Positions 35,472 to 48,882 of a stretch of 64,000 nt of DNA are shown here, piece after piece. Position numbers and translations under genes: made by a program. Source of the DNA: Capsicum annuum (Eukaryota > Streptophyta > Magnoliopsida > Solanales > Solanaceae); NCBI RefSeq assembly GCF_002878395.1, contig NC_061115.1, forward strand, positions 210,935,063-210,999,062, read 5' to 3'. Under the pieces are notes generated by a model, which saw only the letters and a program-made list of their open reading frames with translations, made no database searches and was not told where the DNA came from. Positions within the stretch are counted from its first letter, which is position 1. The number at the start of each line of letters is the position of its first letter.

Positions 35472-37508
35472 ATGCCTTCCAGAAAGACTAACAAAAGAAT
35501 AAATGGGAATCAACTTGCACCTTCGCCTGTTCAGGAAGATCTCTTAAATGAGCATGTTTCTCATGCTGAATTCAAAGTTGTATTCACTACTTTATCTTAA
35601 TCTATAGAATCTTCTAATAATCAGCAGGCTACTGTCCCTGCCATTTCAGTGGCTAATACTACCGTAGCTAGGATTCTTGGGATGAACCTTTCTCTATTTT
35701 TGGGATCTAAGTCTGATAAGGATCCACAGGAGTTCCTTGACATGGTTCAGAGTGAGAGTCCAGATTTGGGTTTTTAATAGTTGCAAGATGTTGCTCACAC
35801 CTGGTATAAGTAGTGAAAGAGAGATAGAGGCACAGATATAGGGCTTCTTGAATGGGAGAAGTTGGCCACATCCTTTTTAGTTAGGTTCTTTCCATTGGAG
35901 TTAATGAAAGCTAAGGTGCAGGAGTTTATTAATTTGAAGCAGTGGAACATAAGTGTGAAAGAGTACTCTCTTAAGTTTACTCGGCTAGCCAGGTATGCTC
36001 CTAATATGGTGTCTGATGATAGGTCTAGGATGAGTAAGTTTGTTTCTAGGTGAGTTGATAGTGTGGTCAAGGAGTGTAGGACCGCGATATTGATTAAGGA
36101 TATGGACGTATCTAGGTTAATGGTCCATGCTCAATGTATTGAGGAGTAGAAATTTAAGGAAAGAGAGAAGGAGAATAAAAGAGCCAAAATAGGTAGCTTT
36201 ACTTTTTCTTAACTGAGGTTAGATGGTGGTAACCATCCTTAATTGCATCAAAAATCATCAGCCCCAGCTCTTTCTTCAGCTAGTGCGCCAATGTCGAAGT
36301 TTAGTAATGATAATCGGGATAAGGCGCCAAGCTCTAAGACCCAGGGTAGTGTGAATAGTAGTCATACAAATCCTGTTTGCCAGAAATGCGGTAGAAACCA
36401 TCATGATGTGTGTAGATTTGGCAGCGATGTATGCTTTGGGCATGTCAAGTAAGGCTACAGAATTATGTATTGCCTAAATAGTGGTCAGCAGGGTCAGTCC
36501 AGTCATCCCCCAATTCCATACAATCTCCCAACAGATTGTATGTACTTCTATCTTGATAGGATCAGGAAAGTTCTCTTGATGTAGTTACTGGGAAGTTACA
36601 GTTTTTTCATTTACATGTTTATGCCTTGTTTGATCCCGGAGCTTCTCTTTCTTTTGTAACTCCATGCATAACTAGTAATTTTGTTGTCATTTATGAGGCA
36701 ATAGCAGAACCTTTCTCAGTGTCCACCCCTGTAAGTTTTGCTATTGTACCCAACAAGTTATACAGGAACTGTCCGGTCACAATATCCTAGAAACACACCT
36801 CAGTTGATCTTGTAGAGTTACAGTTGACTGATTTTGATGTCATTCTCGGCTTGGATTGGATCGACTCATGCTATACTTAAGTTGTTTATAGAAACAAATT
36901 TGTTCATTTTCATTTTCTAAAAGAATCAGCTCTTAAATGGAGGGTTGCTTCAGCACTTAGGGGTCAGCTTGTTTCATACCTTAGAGCAAGAAAAATAATA
37001 TCCAAGGGGTGTGTCTACAATCTCGTTCAAGTTAAAGACTCTAGTTTAGAGATTTGCAATCTCGAGTCAGTTCTAGTAGTGTGGGAATTTCTAGATGTGT
37101 TTCTCAGAGTTTATCTCGAAAGGGAAATCGACTTCAAAGTAGATCTTCTACCAGATACCCAGTCTATTTCTATTCTGCCCTACAGAATGGCTCCTGTGGA
37201 GCATACGGAGTTAAAAGAATAGTTAAAGTATCTCTTAGATAAGGGATTTATCAAGCCCAGTGTTTCTTCCTAGGGCTCTCTAGTCCTTTTCGTGCGTAAG
37301 AAAGATGGTTCTCTCAGAATGTGCATCGATTATCGCCAGTTGAACAATGTCAATATCAAGAATAAGTATCCACTTCCCAGAATTGATGACTTGTTCGATC
37401 AACTTCAGGGTGTCAGTTATTCCTCTAAGATAGACCTCAGATCCAGCTATCATCAGTTCAGAGTCAGAGAATGTGACATTCTAAAAACATCTTCCAAAAC
37501 TCAGTATT
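35472..37508 (+). pseudogene. Element B gag-PR-RT, truncated
   Basis: The ATG at 35472 opens gag (MPSRKTNKR). A zinc-knuckle region is at 36380-36450 (CQKCGRNHHDVC...CFG). The protease near 36620-36900 has LFDPGASLSF with the Asp kept, then FDVILGLDWI. RT begins near 37180 ([24 protein letters not shown] block) and continues through [15 protein letters not shown] and [10 protein letters not shown]. It stops before the YVDD box because of truncation. Several stops in gag and protease. Confidence 0.85.
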
Positions 37509-37839
37509 CTTATTGAACATAAAATTATTAGATTCATCAATTTAGAAATGATATTATTTTTTAAAAAAATAGAAGGGGTGGGGGGAACTAAATATGGGGT
37601 AACATAAACAAAAAATGGAATCGAATGCGGAAAAAATTTCATATCTAAACAACAACAATCTCATACTAATCTCAACAGTCGACCGTTGTTTAGAAAATCC
37701 AGTTAGATAGAAGTTATTTTGTGACAAATTAGATAAGGATTACCTATAATTTTTATGATAGCTAATTTCGTGTTTTCTAATAATCGACCAGACAAAAAGA
37801 AATAAACATTTTATCCATAAAGAAGTAAAATTTTAACTT

Positions 37840-37906
37840 GTTGATAGTCATCAACAGGTAATTCAGTTGATTATGAAGAAATCGATGATAAATTTGGACT
37901 CACTGG
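37840..37906 (-). pseudogene. WRKY exon 1 C-terminal piece, copy 2
   Basis: Parallel to 15233-15304, with the same Ser/Thr/Pro codons (VSPNLSSI-like) but extra substitutions. A short insertion relative to copy 1 lies at the donor end. Confidence 0.6.
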
Positions 37907-38729
37907 GGTTGGATTCGGAATCGAGATGGCGTCATGCAGAAGCTTAAAGTTTCCAAACCAAACCATTGATAATTCAGATGACACAATATACAATACTAAA
38001 AAAATATAATATTATTATATGATTTGGCCATTGGCCTACATATGAAAACCTAATATCAAAAAATCACTGAACCTAAGAGAAATCTCTCCCTAAACAAGAC
38101 TCTATAATGACTACATTGTGGATACTATTGTGTTAAGGTATGAGAAGAGAGATCTTTTATTTATAGAGTTCCAAAATCTTTCCTCCAAGAAAAATGTTTG
38201 CCAAATATGGAAAAAAATTATATTTTCCTTTCAGAAAAAGTAAAAATAATTATGATATTACTTTTAATTTCCTTTCTAAAAAAAGTAAAACTTAAAGTTT
38301 GTAACAGGGCAAAAACTCTAACAAATCTCCCCTTTTGGCTTGATGTTCTTCACTTGATCCGCCTTCTTCACATGCATGAACTTCGTTCTTCACATAATCT
38401 TCATCACTACTATTTTTCATGGTTAAAAATAATATTTAAAATATTATGATTAAAAGTAGACTAAAAATTAATATTTTATTTTTATTTTTAAAGATGCAGC
38501 TACAGGAATGTTGAAATATGCTTAAAACTTCTTCTCCACATGTAACTAAACAAAATTTTCATTATCGCAAAACTGATTGCATCTTGATTGTTAAATCACT
38601 TTGAATCTGTCTTTAATCTAGTTTCTCCAAACCATTGAACCTTTGAGCTATAGGCTTTGATACCACTTTCTAGGTTATAAATTGGTAGGGCCTCATGCGA
38701 AAAATTAAAATTTGCAAATCAAGAAGATG

Positions 38730-38734
38730 ATAAT
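38730..38734. repeat. Left TSD of element C
   Basis: ATAAT, repeated at 51341-51345. The unoccupied site 'gatgataattcagatgac' is intact in copy 1 near 16139-16156. Confidence 0.82.
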
Positions 38735-41155
38735 GGTAAGACCCCGCGAAATCCTTAGCTTAACTCAACACTTTTGAAAGCTCATTAAGGGGTCCCATAC
38801 TTAGAAAATTTTGCTAAGTATTCAAACTTAGTGTTGTTTTAGACTTCGTAAGTTGAAAACTCTATTTCACGGCCCCTATGGCCTTACAATGTTTATCTGT
38901 AGGTTGATTCCTTATCAGGAATGTTATAAGGTGTTCCCGAACGAGTTTCATATTTTTCAGATCTTGTTTGAACCACGTTTGGAAATCCAAAATAGTGTAT
39001 TGACAGGATCACGGTGCGGCGCGGCGGCCATCACGCCGATCAAAATTTTTCCTTGACTCCAAGTGGCAATTTCTAGTGAACCGAAGCAAAATTGACGTGG
39101 TGCGTCATCCTTTGCATCGACATTTCGGATTTTAGTCATTAAAAGTTTCATTTTGGGGTATTTGGGTGTTTTCCCCACCCCTATTTAGCCCTAAAACACA
39201 AGATTCAGCCGTTATTGAGAGAAATATACTTACTTTCTCTAAAATTTCTCAAGAATAAGAACCCTAGGTGATTTAATTTCAAGGCCAAGGATCAAGATTT
39301 CCACCATTGGTCTGGAGGAATTTAGAAACCAAGGTATGTCAAGTGTTAATCCAAGGATTCCCTTCCACCCTTGGAGTTCAAGAACCCCTTTTAACTACAA
39401 GTTTATGAGTTTGATGAAATTCATCGTTGAATTTGAATGTGTTCAGGATTACCATGTTAATGGGGTTTCTAGTTCATGATTTACTAAAAGATTCATATGG
39501 AATTGATTGATATCTATGCATTATCATATAAAACATGTTGAAACCCTTGAAGTTGTAAATGTGGCATCGAACTATTATGCTTATATGTTGTGTTAGTGTC
39601 ATGTGCATAGATTATGTCCTTCAAGTGTTTGATGAATTGTTTATGTTAGTTGAATAGTGAAATTATATCATGTCAGCATATATTCAAGTTCATGTCATGC
39701 AAGTGTTTGCTAAAATATCCCAAACGAATGTACAATGACCAAGTACTTAGCTATCATATTTCAAGATTATGCCATGTCTTATAATTTATGCTATTGATTC
39801 CTAGGGTATTTAATACCCGAAAATTTAGCTGTTTACCTAGAGCCATGGTCAATCACAGGATAGTATTAGTCATGTCACGATCAATAGAATTTAGTCAGTT
39901 AATAGAATGTAGTAGTATTCGGTCAGTCCATGGAACCAAGTGAACTTAGTTCAGTTAAGTTATACAGTATGATTAGAAACAGTTCAGTCCAGCCTAGAAC
40001 AGTCTAGAATCTAGTCTAGCGTCTATTCAGTTAGGAATAGGATTCACTACGGAGTAAACACATGGATGGGGACTCACCTGCCAGTAGAGGGTGTGATCAT
40101 TAGAAGCAACCCTTGTTTTCCAGAAATACGTAGCCAGTATAGGTTGAGACATCAACCTGCTAGTTGAGGGTTAATGAGGTAATCTACCTGCTAGTAGAGC
40201 ATACCACAATTCTCGTTCAGAGCACCTGCCAAATGAGGGTGACTCAGTTTACTTTACCCGTGGCACGGTACTGACACCCTTCCAGCTAGGGTTATTGTTT
40301 AGACCCCAATCAATTCAAAGAGGGATATTTCGGTTAGATGATTACTTTTCATAGTCTTATTTTCAGTTCCAATCTCAGTATAGAACTCAGTTTTGTTCTA
40401 AATAAAATTAGGGCTGTCAGACACAGTCACTCAGCTCAAAACGGAACTTATTATAGTTCCATAGAATTAAGACTATCAAATACAGTTAATCAGCTATCAT
40501 AAAATTAGTATCAGTAGGCTCAGATATTAGTTAATCAGTATTCAGGTTTGACATTTCAGTATTATCACAAACTCAGTTATAGTTTATGTATTCATGCCTG
40601 TACTGTCATTCAGTTATACTCACGTCATTCAGTCAGTATTGTTTATGCAGATGAACCCATGCATTTCAGCCTACCTTACTTTGCATACCAGTACATTCAA
40701 AGTACTGACGCATACCTTTTTATTATGCTATGATGTTTTATATCATAGTTTCAGACACGCAGGCTACCGATCATGCTTTAGCAGTTTAGATATTCAACTG
40801 ACAAAGTTAGTGGTGAGTCTTTTTAGTTCAAGGACATGATGATTATTTCAGTAGTTTAGATTATTCAGTAGTTTAGAGTTAATTGGTACTTATCCCATCT
40901 ACTCCATATTTTATACACTTTAGAGGATTTTTTAGACTAGATTATTTTCAGATAGATGTATCAGATTTGGTATATATTATATCATATTCAATTTTATTTT
41001 AGTATTGAACCTTATGGCATATTTTCCACCTAATTTTTGCATATTATAGGATTATTATTCAGTTATTACAGCAGGTACCAGTCATGGGTTAGCTTGTGGT
41101 CCTTTGGGATTATGAGCATCGTGTAGCATTTGGGGTACACACTCGAGGCATTAAA
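38735..41155 (+). repeat. Element C 5' LTR
   Basis: 2421 bp, GGTAAGACCCCGCG to CTCGAGGCATTAAA, with a decayed end. It contains the hairpin at 40728-40748. Confidence 0.88.
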
Positions 41156-41159
41156 AACT

Positions 41160-41172
41160 TGGTATTAGAGCC
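41160..41172 (+). other. Primer binding site of element C
   Basis: TGGTATTAGAGCC is one change from the initiator-Met primer site, four bases after the LTR. Confidence 0.82.
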
Positions 41173-41378
41173 TAAGGTTCAATAGAGTCCTAGGAAGTCT
41201 TAAAGCCACATCTAGTAGAATCTTGTACATGGGTGTTTAGCACACCACACTTATGGACAGGAGGCTGCAAGGTGTTTTAGGAAAAGTTTCCCTTTTTTCA
41301 GTATTCATATCGTGCGAGTGAGCATGAGCTCCAGTTAAAATCCCTATCTAATCAAAATTTCTCTTTATTTTATAAAAT

Positions 41379-44300
41379 ATGCCTCTAAAGAGGACTAAGG
41401 GAAGAGGAATGGGATACCAGCGAGAACCCCAGCCCATTCAGCCACATCCTCTGGACGAACACATCCCCACATTGAATTCAGAGCAGCTTTCACCACCCTA
41501 GCTCATTCTGTGGTAGCTAAGAATGAACTCTAAACTGTTATATCGGCAAACCCAGTAGCCAATACTATTATAGATAGGATTTGGGATTTCACCCAAATGA
41601 ACCGTCCTTCTTTTATTAGGTCTAAGTCAGATGAGGACCCTCAGGAGTTTCTTGATCAAGTGTAGAAAGTTACATATATTATGGGTGTGACTGCTATTGA
41701 GAGCATTGAGTTGGTCGCATATCAATTCCTTGATGTGGCCTACTCATGGTTCAAATAGTGGAAAGCATAAAGGGTCGCACATGCAAGATCCATAGAATGG
41801 GAGGAGCTTGCCACTACTTTTCTAGATAGGTTCTTCCTATTGGACTTGAGGAAAGCAAAGGTTTTGGGTTTATAAATCTTAAGCAGGGTAATATGAAAGT
41901 GAAAGAGTATTCTCTCAAGTTTATTCAATTATCTAAATATGCTCTTCTTATGGTGGCAGATAGCAGATCCAGGATGAGTAAGTTTGTGTCGAGGGTATCT
42001 AGTAGTGTGGTCAAGGAATATAGGACTGCAATGCTGATTAAGGAGATGGACATATCCAGGCTTATGGTCCATGCTCAATAGATAGAGGAGGCTAAGAATA
42101 TAGAGAAGGAGAGGGAGAATAAGAGAGCGGGAATAGGTAGTTTCAATTTTGCTCAACCTAACTCAGAAGGTGGGAATCATTCTCAGTTTTGCCTAAAATC
42201 CTAAGTTCTAGCTCTGTCCTCAGCCAATGCTCTAGTGCCAAAATTCAAAGACAGCAATAAAGATAGGGCACCAGGCTCTAAACCCCAAGGTAGTGTCAGT
42301 AGCGCCCAAACCAATATCCTTTGTCAGAAATATGGCAGAAACCACCAGGGTATCTACAGAACGGGCAACAATATGAATTTTGGATATGGTAAGCCAGGCC
42401 ATAGAGTCAAAGATTATCCCCAGTTAGGTTCTCAGGTTCAGTATAACCGTCGCCCAACTCAGTCCGGTCACCTGAATCAGTAGGGTGCCGCTTCTAGTGC
42501 CACCAGTGGGCAGCGCCGAAACAGACTCTATGCTCTTCAGTCCTGACAAGATCAGGAAAGTTCTCCTAATGTGGTAACTGGTACGTTATAAGTTTTCCAT
42601 TTACAAAATTATGATTTACTAGATTTAGGAGCTTCATTGTTCTTTGTTACTCTATATGCAACCATTGATTTTAGAGTCAGTCCCAAAATTCTAGTAGAGT
42701 CTTTTTCAGTCTCTAGCCCAGTGGGTAAATCTATCATAGCTCGGTAGGTATACAGGAACTGTCCGGTTATGATATCTCTGAAAGTCACTTCATTAGACTT
42801 AGTTGAATTAGAGATGATCGATTTTGATGTCATTCTTAGCATGGATTAGCTTCATTCCTTCTATGGCTCAATCGACTGCAAAAACAGAATTGTCTAGTTT
42901 TAGTTTCTAAATGAGCCCATCCTAGAATAGAGGGGTAGTACTTTAGCACATAGGGGTCAGCTTGTTTCTTACCTTCGGGCGAGAAAAATGATATCTAAGG
43001 GATGTGTCTACCATTTTGTTTGAGTCCAGGACTCTAGTTCAGCAACCCCTACTCTTGAATCAGTATCAGTAGCATGTGAATTCCCAGATGTGTTTCTCAA
43101 AGAACATCTCGGAGTTCCTCCCGAAAGGGATATCAACTTTAGAATAGACCTTCTTCCAGACACTCAGCCCATAACTATTCTTTCATATAGAATAGCTCTA
43201 GCAGAACTCAGAGAATTAAAAGAACAGTTAAAATACCTCCTGGATAAGGGATTTATCTGACCTAGTGTGTCCTTATGGGGCATACCAGTTTTATTCGTGT
43301 GTAAGAAAGACGATTCTCTCAAAATATATATTGATTATCGTCAGCAAAATAAAATCACGATCAAGAACAACTATCCCCTTCCCAGAATCGGTGATGTGTT
43401 TGACAAACTTCAGGGGTGCCAGTTACTTCTCCAAGATAGACCTCAGATCAGGATATCATCAGCTCAGGGTCAGGGAATATGACATCTTAAAGATAGCCTT
43501 TAGAACTCGGTATGGTCACTTCAAATTCTTAGTCATGTAATTTGGTCTTACCAACTCCTCAACAACATTCATGGACTTGTGAATCATGTGTTCAAGTAGT
43601 ACTTGGACATGTTCATCATAGTCTTCATAGGTGACATTCTTTTCTACTCCCGCAATGAGCATGATTATGCAAACTATCTCAGAATAGTACACAGACTCTC
43701 AGGAACCATCAACTATTCGCCAAATTCAATAAGTACAAATTTTTTCTAAGGTCAGTAGCTTTCCTTATCTATATAGTTTCTGGTGATGGCATTAGAGTTG
43801 ATCCCCAAAAGACCGAAGCAGTAAGAAACTATCCTAAACCTATCTCTCCATCAGATATCAGGAGTTTCTTGAGCTTGGCCAGCTATTACCGATGGTTTGT
43901 TGAGGGATTTTTATATATTATATCCCCTATGTCCATATTGACTTATAAGAAAGTCAAATTTTGTTGGTCAAATTCTCATGAGAAGAGTTTTCAAAAGTTG
44001 AAGACTTGACTCACTACAGCTCCGATTTTGACCCTGCTAGATGGTTCAGATAGCTTTGTTGTAAATTGGTATACTTCCAGAGTCAGTTTAGGGTGTGTTT
44101 TGATGCAGCGAGGAAAGGTCATAGCCTACGCCTCTAGACAGCTTAAACCCCATGAAAAGAACTATCCTACTCATGACCTTGAGTTAGCAGCAGTAGTGTT
44201 TGCCTTAAAGATTTGGAGGCACTATTTGTATGATGTACACATTGATGTGTTCACAGACCATAAGATCCTGCAGTATGTGTTCTCTCAGAAAGACCTAAAC

Positions 44301-44479
44301 CTCTGTCAGAGAAGGTGGTTGAAGATATTGAAAGATTACGACATTAGTGTCATGCATCATTTGGGTAAGGTAAATGTAGTGGTTGATGCGCTCAGTAGGA
44401 TGTCTATGGGTAGTGTTGTGCATATAGAGGATGGTAAGAAAAAGTTAGCTCAGGAAGTTCATCAGCTTGCCCGATTAGG
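41379..44479 (+). pseudogene. Element C gag-PR-RT-RNase H, decayed
   Basis: gag runs from the ATG at 41379 (MPLKRTKGR) with a capsid-type segment (VKEYSLKFIQLSKYA) and a zinc-knuckle region at 42320-42420 whose cysteines are partly lost (CQKYGRN, FGYGKPGHR). The protease near 42600-42860 has DLGAS and FDVILSMD. RT at 43190-43900 has [25 protein letters not shown] and [13 protein letters not shown]. Its YVDD box reads FIGDIL at about 43624, so the first Asp is Gly. RNase H starts near 44020 ([24 protein letters not shown]), and VVNWYTS lacks the usual first Asp. The frame stays open to the solo LTR insertion. Confidence 0.88.
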
Positions 44480-47004
44480 TGTAATACCCCAAAGTTTCCT
44501 AACTAATGTTGTCCCAAGAATGTCAAGTATAAGCTTCTAAATAGAATGATGTTTATTCCATGGGGAATTTTTAAGATTTTCACTTTTAGTTATGTGGGAA
44601 ATTCAATATGCTTTCCATCAATATAAGATTTGCCCAAATTTGATAACTGGGTAAGAAGTCATGACTATTTCAAGTTTCCATCATAAAATAGTGCCATATT
44701 AGTCAGTGGCGCGCCGCACCACAAGGGAAAATTGCATTTGTCAAATTCCAGTAGGGGTCTGCAATAGTGGCGCATCAAGTCAAACTTTTATGTTGCAAAC
44801 GAAGTGGCGACACAATGGCTCAGCATCACACTGTCCCTCAATTTCCCTTTGTAAATTTCAGTGACTCGACGCGATAGCACCTTGTCACGCCAGGGGTCCA
44901 GTTTGGGAAATTTTTATTGAAATTAAAAGACATGTCCAAGGTTAAAAGGGTCAATTTTCAACCCCTGTTTAAATTCAATAACACGTGATTCAATGACTTT
45001 TCACCCAAAACATAGTGTTTCTCTCAAGTTTCTCTCAAGAAAAAGCTAGGGTTTTCAATTGGGGACTCAAATTCAATACTCAAATTCAAGAGTCTCTCTG
45101 TCAATCTTCATAGAATCAAGAACTAAGGTATGCATAGTGTTCATTCATGAACTCCTTTCATCCATGAAGCCCAAGAATCTCTTTTCAAAGTTCAAGTATA
45201 TGGATTTTTATGAATTCCATGTTGGGTTTGCTTTTGTTCATATTGATAATGACCAATTGAATTCTAATCCATGTTTGGTGATAAATCTAAATGGAATTAA
45301 TCATTATAGGTGTAGCTTCATGTGAATCCATGATTAAGCCTTGAATGGTGAAATTAGAATTGAATCATGATGTTTACTTGTTGTGTAATGTTGTCTACAT
45401 GTACTATGCTCACCATGTGTTTGACTAAATGCCTATGTGATGGAAAAGTGCCCTACTAGTATGATAATATGAAATCCCCATTCATGTACAAGTTCATGCA
45501 TGGAAAGTGTTTAGTAAAATGTCTTAGTCAATGACTTATGGATATATGCGTAGTGCTTTAGAACTTATACTTTATGAATTCTCCAGCTTCTTATGTTATG
45601 GACTGTGGATGTGATCATGTACTCAAGAGAGTTATGTTTTTTCAGTTTCTTCCATCGAGTCTTAAAGGTACTTGTAGCCAAAAAATATAACTGAGTGCCT
45701 AGATTTAGTATCATATTTTCACGATATCCTCAGTCAAGCCATGATCCATAGAAATCAGTCAGTCATGTGACTCAAGAAATCTCAGTAGTTCAATAATCTC
45801 AGTACTATTCCATTAGTCAACGGAATTTAGTTAATTTAGTCCAGTTCAGTTCAGTAATCCATGTTTAGTGTCTATTTAGATGGGAGTAGGAATTAGCACT
45901 GAGTGAATCCAATGAAGGGAACTCACCTGCTATATGAGGGTGTGATTCTTAGAAGCAATCCTTGGTTCCAGAACTACATAGCTAGCATAGGTTAAGATAT
46001 CATAGCCTATTATATGAGGGTAGATGAGGTGGCTTAACCTATTATATGAGGATTCCCACCGTTCTCACTAGAGTTACTTGTTATATGAGGGTTACAGATT
46101 GGACCTCAACCAGCCATAATGGCTTATTAGGGGCATGTCGGTCAGATAACTACTTCTCACAGTTTCAGTTACAGAATTTAGGACTATCAAATACAACCAT
46201 TCAGTCTCAGTAATAAAACTCAGATAGTTCTACAGAATTTAGGACTGTCAGATACAGTCAACTTAAAATAGTACAGAACTTAGCTAGTTCCATTAGATAT
46301 GGGACTTTCAGATATAGTCACTCATGTTATCAGTTATATCAGTCATCAGAATTTAGCTATCAGTCATGTTAGTTATCAGTAAATTCATGTTATCATGATC
46401 TCAGATATAGTTACTATGTATTCATTCATGTATTCTCACGTTCATATTAGTTAGTTAGCCAGTATTGTTCATGCATATGAACCCAACACATTCATCCTAA
46501 CTCACATGCATACCAGTACATTCAAAGTACTGACGCATTTGCGCTATGGTATTTAATACCATAGGTTTAGAAGGATGATCTCCAAAGCATCAGTAGCATT
46601 CCAGTCTCAGCAGTCAGGGTTAGCTGTGATTCCTCATCTTTCAAGGACATGATCATTATTTTATCATCTCATTAATTAATTTATTAGTTGGAGTTAGTCG
46701 GAGATATGTCCCATCAACTCCTTATTCAGACAGTTTAGTCAGTTAGAGGCTTTGTACACTATCATGTTCAGACTATCATGTTAGACAGTTATTTCAGTAT
46801 TTTGGCTATTTCATACCCCATCCATATGTTATGATTTATCAATTATGTTATAGTTTTGACCTTATGGCCTTTCATTTTGTGTTTCCATATTTATACAGTA
46901 TATCATGTAGTATATACGTACAGATATTAGTCATGGGTTAGATGTGGTCCCTCGGGGTCATGAGCACCATGTAGCATTCTGGTTACCAGATTTGGGGCAT
47001 TACA
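44480..47004 (+). mobile_element. Solo LTR of the element A family nested in element C
   Basis: 2525 bp, TGTAATACCCC to GGGGCATTACA, flanked by TTAGG (44475-44479) and CTAGG (47005-47009), a 5-bp TSD with one change. It has no internal region. Read on +, it matches the A LTRs read on minus, for example 'atttgcccaaatttgataactgggtaagaagt'. Removing it rejoins the pol frame (CGATTAGG/TGTTCATTTAG). Confidence 0.85.
46544..46564. other. Hairpin in the solo LTR
   Basis: Arms CTATGGTATT and AATACCATAG are perfectly complementary with a one-base loop. Compared with element A, two arm positions differ, and both partners changed together. Confidence 0.72.
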
Positions 47005-47009
47005 CTAGG

Positions 47010-48471
47010 TGTTCATTTAGTCGATTCATTAGAAGGTAGTGTATGGGTACAGGCTAGTTCAAAATCATCCTTAGTTTCTGAGGTGAAGGAAAAACAGGAT
47101 AGGGATCCCAATCTAGCTAAGTTAAAGGAATCAGTTACAGATCAGAAGGTAAAGGTTTTCTCTCAAGGGGGAGATGGTGTGCTATGTTGCCTGGGTCGGC
47201 TATCTATGCCAGATGTAGATGATTTGAGACAGTGAATTCTTGCGGAAGTGCATGGTGCACGCTACTCTATTCATCCAGGGGCCACTAAGATGTACCATGA
47301 TTTATGGAAGATCAATTGGTAGAGTGGGATAAAGAGAGATATTGCAGAGTTTTTAGCTAAGTGGCCAATATATCAGCAGGTTATGATCGAAGATCAGAAG
47401 CCAAATGGGTCTATGCAGGAGTTCAGTATTCCCACCTGGAAATAGGAAGAAGTGAATATAGACTTTGTGAAGGCTTTGCCTCATACTCGTCATTAACATG
47501 GTTCATTTTGTGCCATTGTAGATAAGATTACCAAATTAACTTATTTCCTACTAATCCATACCTCTTATTCAGATGAGGGTTATGCCAAACTCTATATCAG
47601 GGAGTTGGTCAGGTTGCACGGTGTTTCATTGTCAACTATTTCAGACAGAGGTATGCAGTACACCTCTCATTTTTGGAAGGCATTCCAAAAGGGTCTTGGT
47701 ACCCAAGTTCATCTCTGTACATCCTTTCATCCTCAGACATATGGTCAAGTAGAAAGGACCATTTAGACTTTAAAAGATATGTTGCGAGCGTGTGCGATAG
47801 ACTTTAAAGGTAGTTGGGATGACCCTTTGCCTTTGATTGAATTCGCATATAACAACAGTTATCATTCCAGCATTCAAATGGCTCCATTTAAAGTAGTTTA
47901 TAGAAGGAAGTGTAGATCTCCCATTAGTTGGTTTGAAGTGGGTGAGGCCATAGTGGTAGGGCTTGTATTGGTATTTGATACCTTATAAAAAGTTTAGTTG
48001 ACCATAGAAAGGCTTAAGACAGCTCAGAGCCGATAGAAACTGTTCGCAGATATGCGTAGAAAGGATATCAAGTTTGAGATTAGGGATTTTGTGTATTTGA
48101 AATTATCTCCTATGAAAGGTGTGAAAAGGTTTGCTAAAAGGGGGAAACTCAGTCCCTGATATATCTGTCCTTACCGAATTCTCAACCATTTTGAAAAGGT
48201 AGCTTACGAGCTTGAGTTGCCTTCAGACTTAGCTTCAGTGCATCCAGTGTTCCATTTTTCCTTGTATAAGAAATGCATAGATGACCCAGCAGTCCTAGTC
48301 CCTATAGAGGGCATAGATATTCAGAACAACCTCTCTTATGAGGAGTTTCCAGTCGAAATTCTTGATTTTCAGACTCGTAGACTGAGGAACAAAAAGGTCC
48401 CTCTAGTCAAAGTTCTTTGGCGGAATCAGTCCGTTGAGGGAGCTACTTGGGAGGCAGAAGAAAATATATAG
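47010..48471 (+). pseudogene. Element C integrase and C-terminal domain, decayed
   Basis: It continues pol after the solo LTR. A zinc-binding-like region (HGARYSIHPGATKMYHDL) is followed by the catalytic core with the three acidic residues kept (IDFVKALPHT near 47460, TISDRGMQYTSHFW near 47640, GQVERTI near 47745). Then come LRACAIDFKGSWDDPLPLIEF, DFVYLKLSPMKGVKRF and a chromodomain-like end (PLVKVLWRNQSVEGATWE). Stops occur near 47235, 47322, 47445, 47766 and 47987. Integrase would normally insert the cDNA into the host chromosome. Confidence 0.88.
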
Positions 48472-48882
48472 ACCAAGTATTCCCACCTATTCTCCACAAA
48501 CTCAGACTTAGGCCAAGGTAACAGTTTTTCTTTGAATTACTCAGTCTTACGTTCAGATATAGCTACTAACGTAGTATCAATTAACATTGCATACTCAGTT
48601 ATGCATTCACGAGTCAGTTCATTCATGTACTCATGCATCAGACATGCATGTTCAGTATATAAACTCAGCTTATCAGTAATCACAGTCATGCATTCATGAA
48701 TTATGTTCAGTTATGTACTCATGCATCAAATATGAATGTTCAGTATGATAATTTCGTATATCAGTAATTTCAATCATGAAATCATGCTTCAGTTGTGCAT
48801 GTATAGTAAGCAAGCCTAGTCTATCAGTTATCCCATTGTAGTCTGTAACATTCAAGGATGAATGTTCCTAAGGGGGAGATAT
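48472..48882 (+). other. Element C 3' untranslated region and polypurine tract
   Basis: A non-coding stretch rich in repeated 'cattcatg..cagt' words. It ends with the purine tract AAGGGGGAGAT at 48870-48880, immediately before the 3' LTR. Confidence 0.75.

Larger units (their letters stand above)
30027..36017. repeat. 6-kb tandem duplication, unit 2
   Basis: Collinear with 24083-30026: A gag start, A 5' LTR, flank T, B LTR, B gag up to 'ggtgtctgat'. Units differ at roughly one base in ten by eye. Confidence 0.82.
33062..37508 (+). mobile_element. Gypsy element B, copy 2, 5' LTR to RT
   Basis: LTR 33062-35251, primer site, gag, protease and the first part of RT. It breaks off inside RT at about 37508, where duplicated block W copy 2 begins. 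No 3' LTR is present. Confidence 0.85.

Noticed and set aside
45059..45325. 88-codon open frame in the nested LTR
   Set aside because: It is within the solo LTR, with no domain. The parallel region of the A LTRs is not open.
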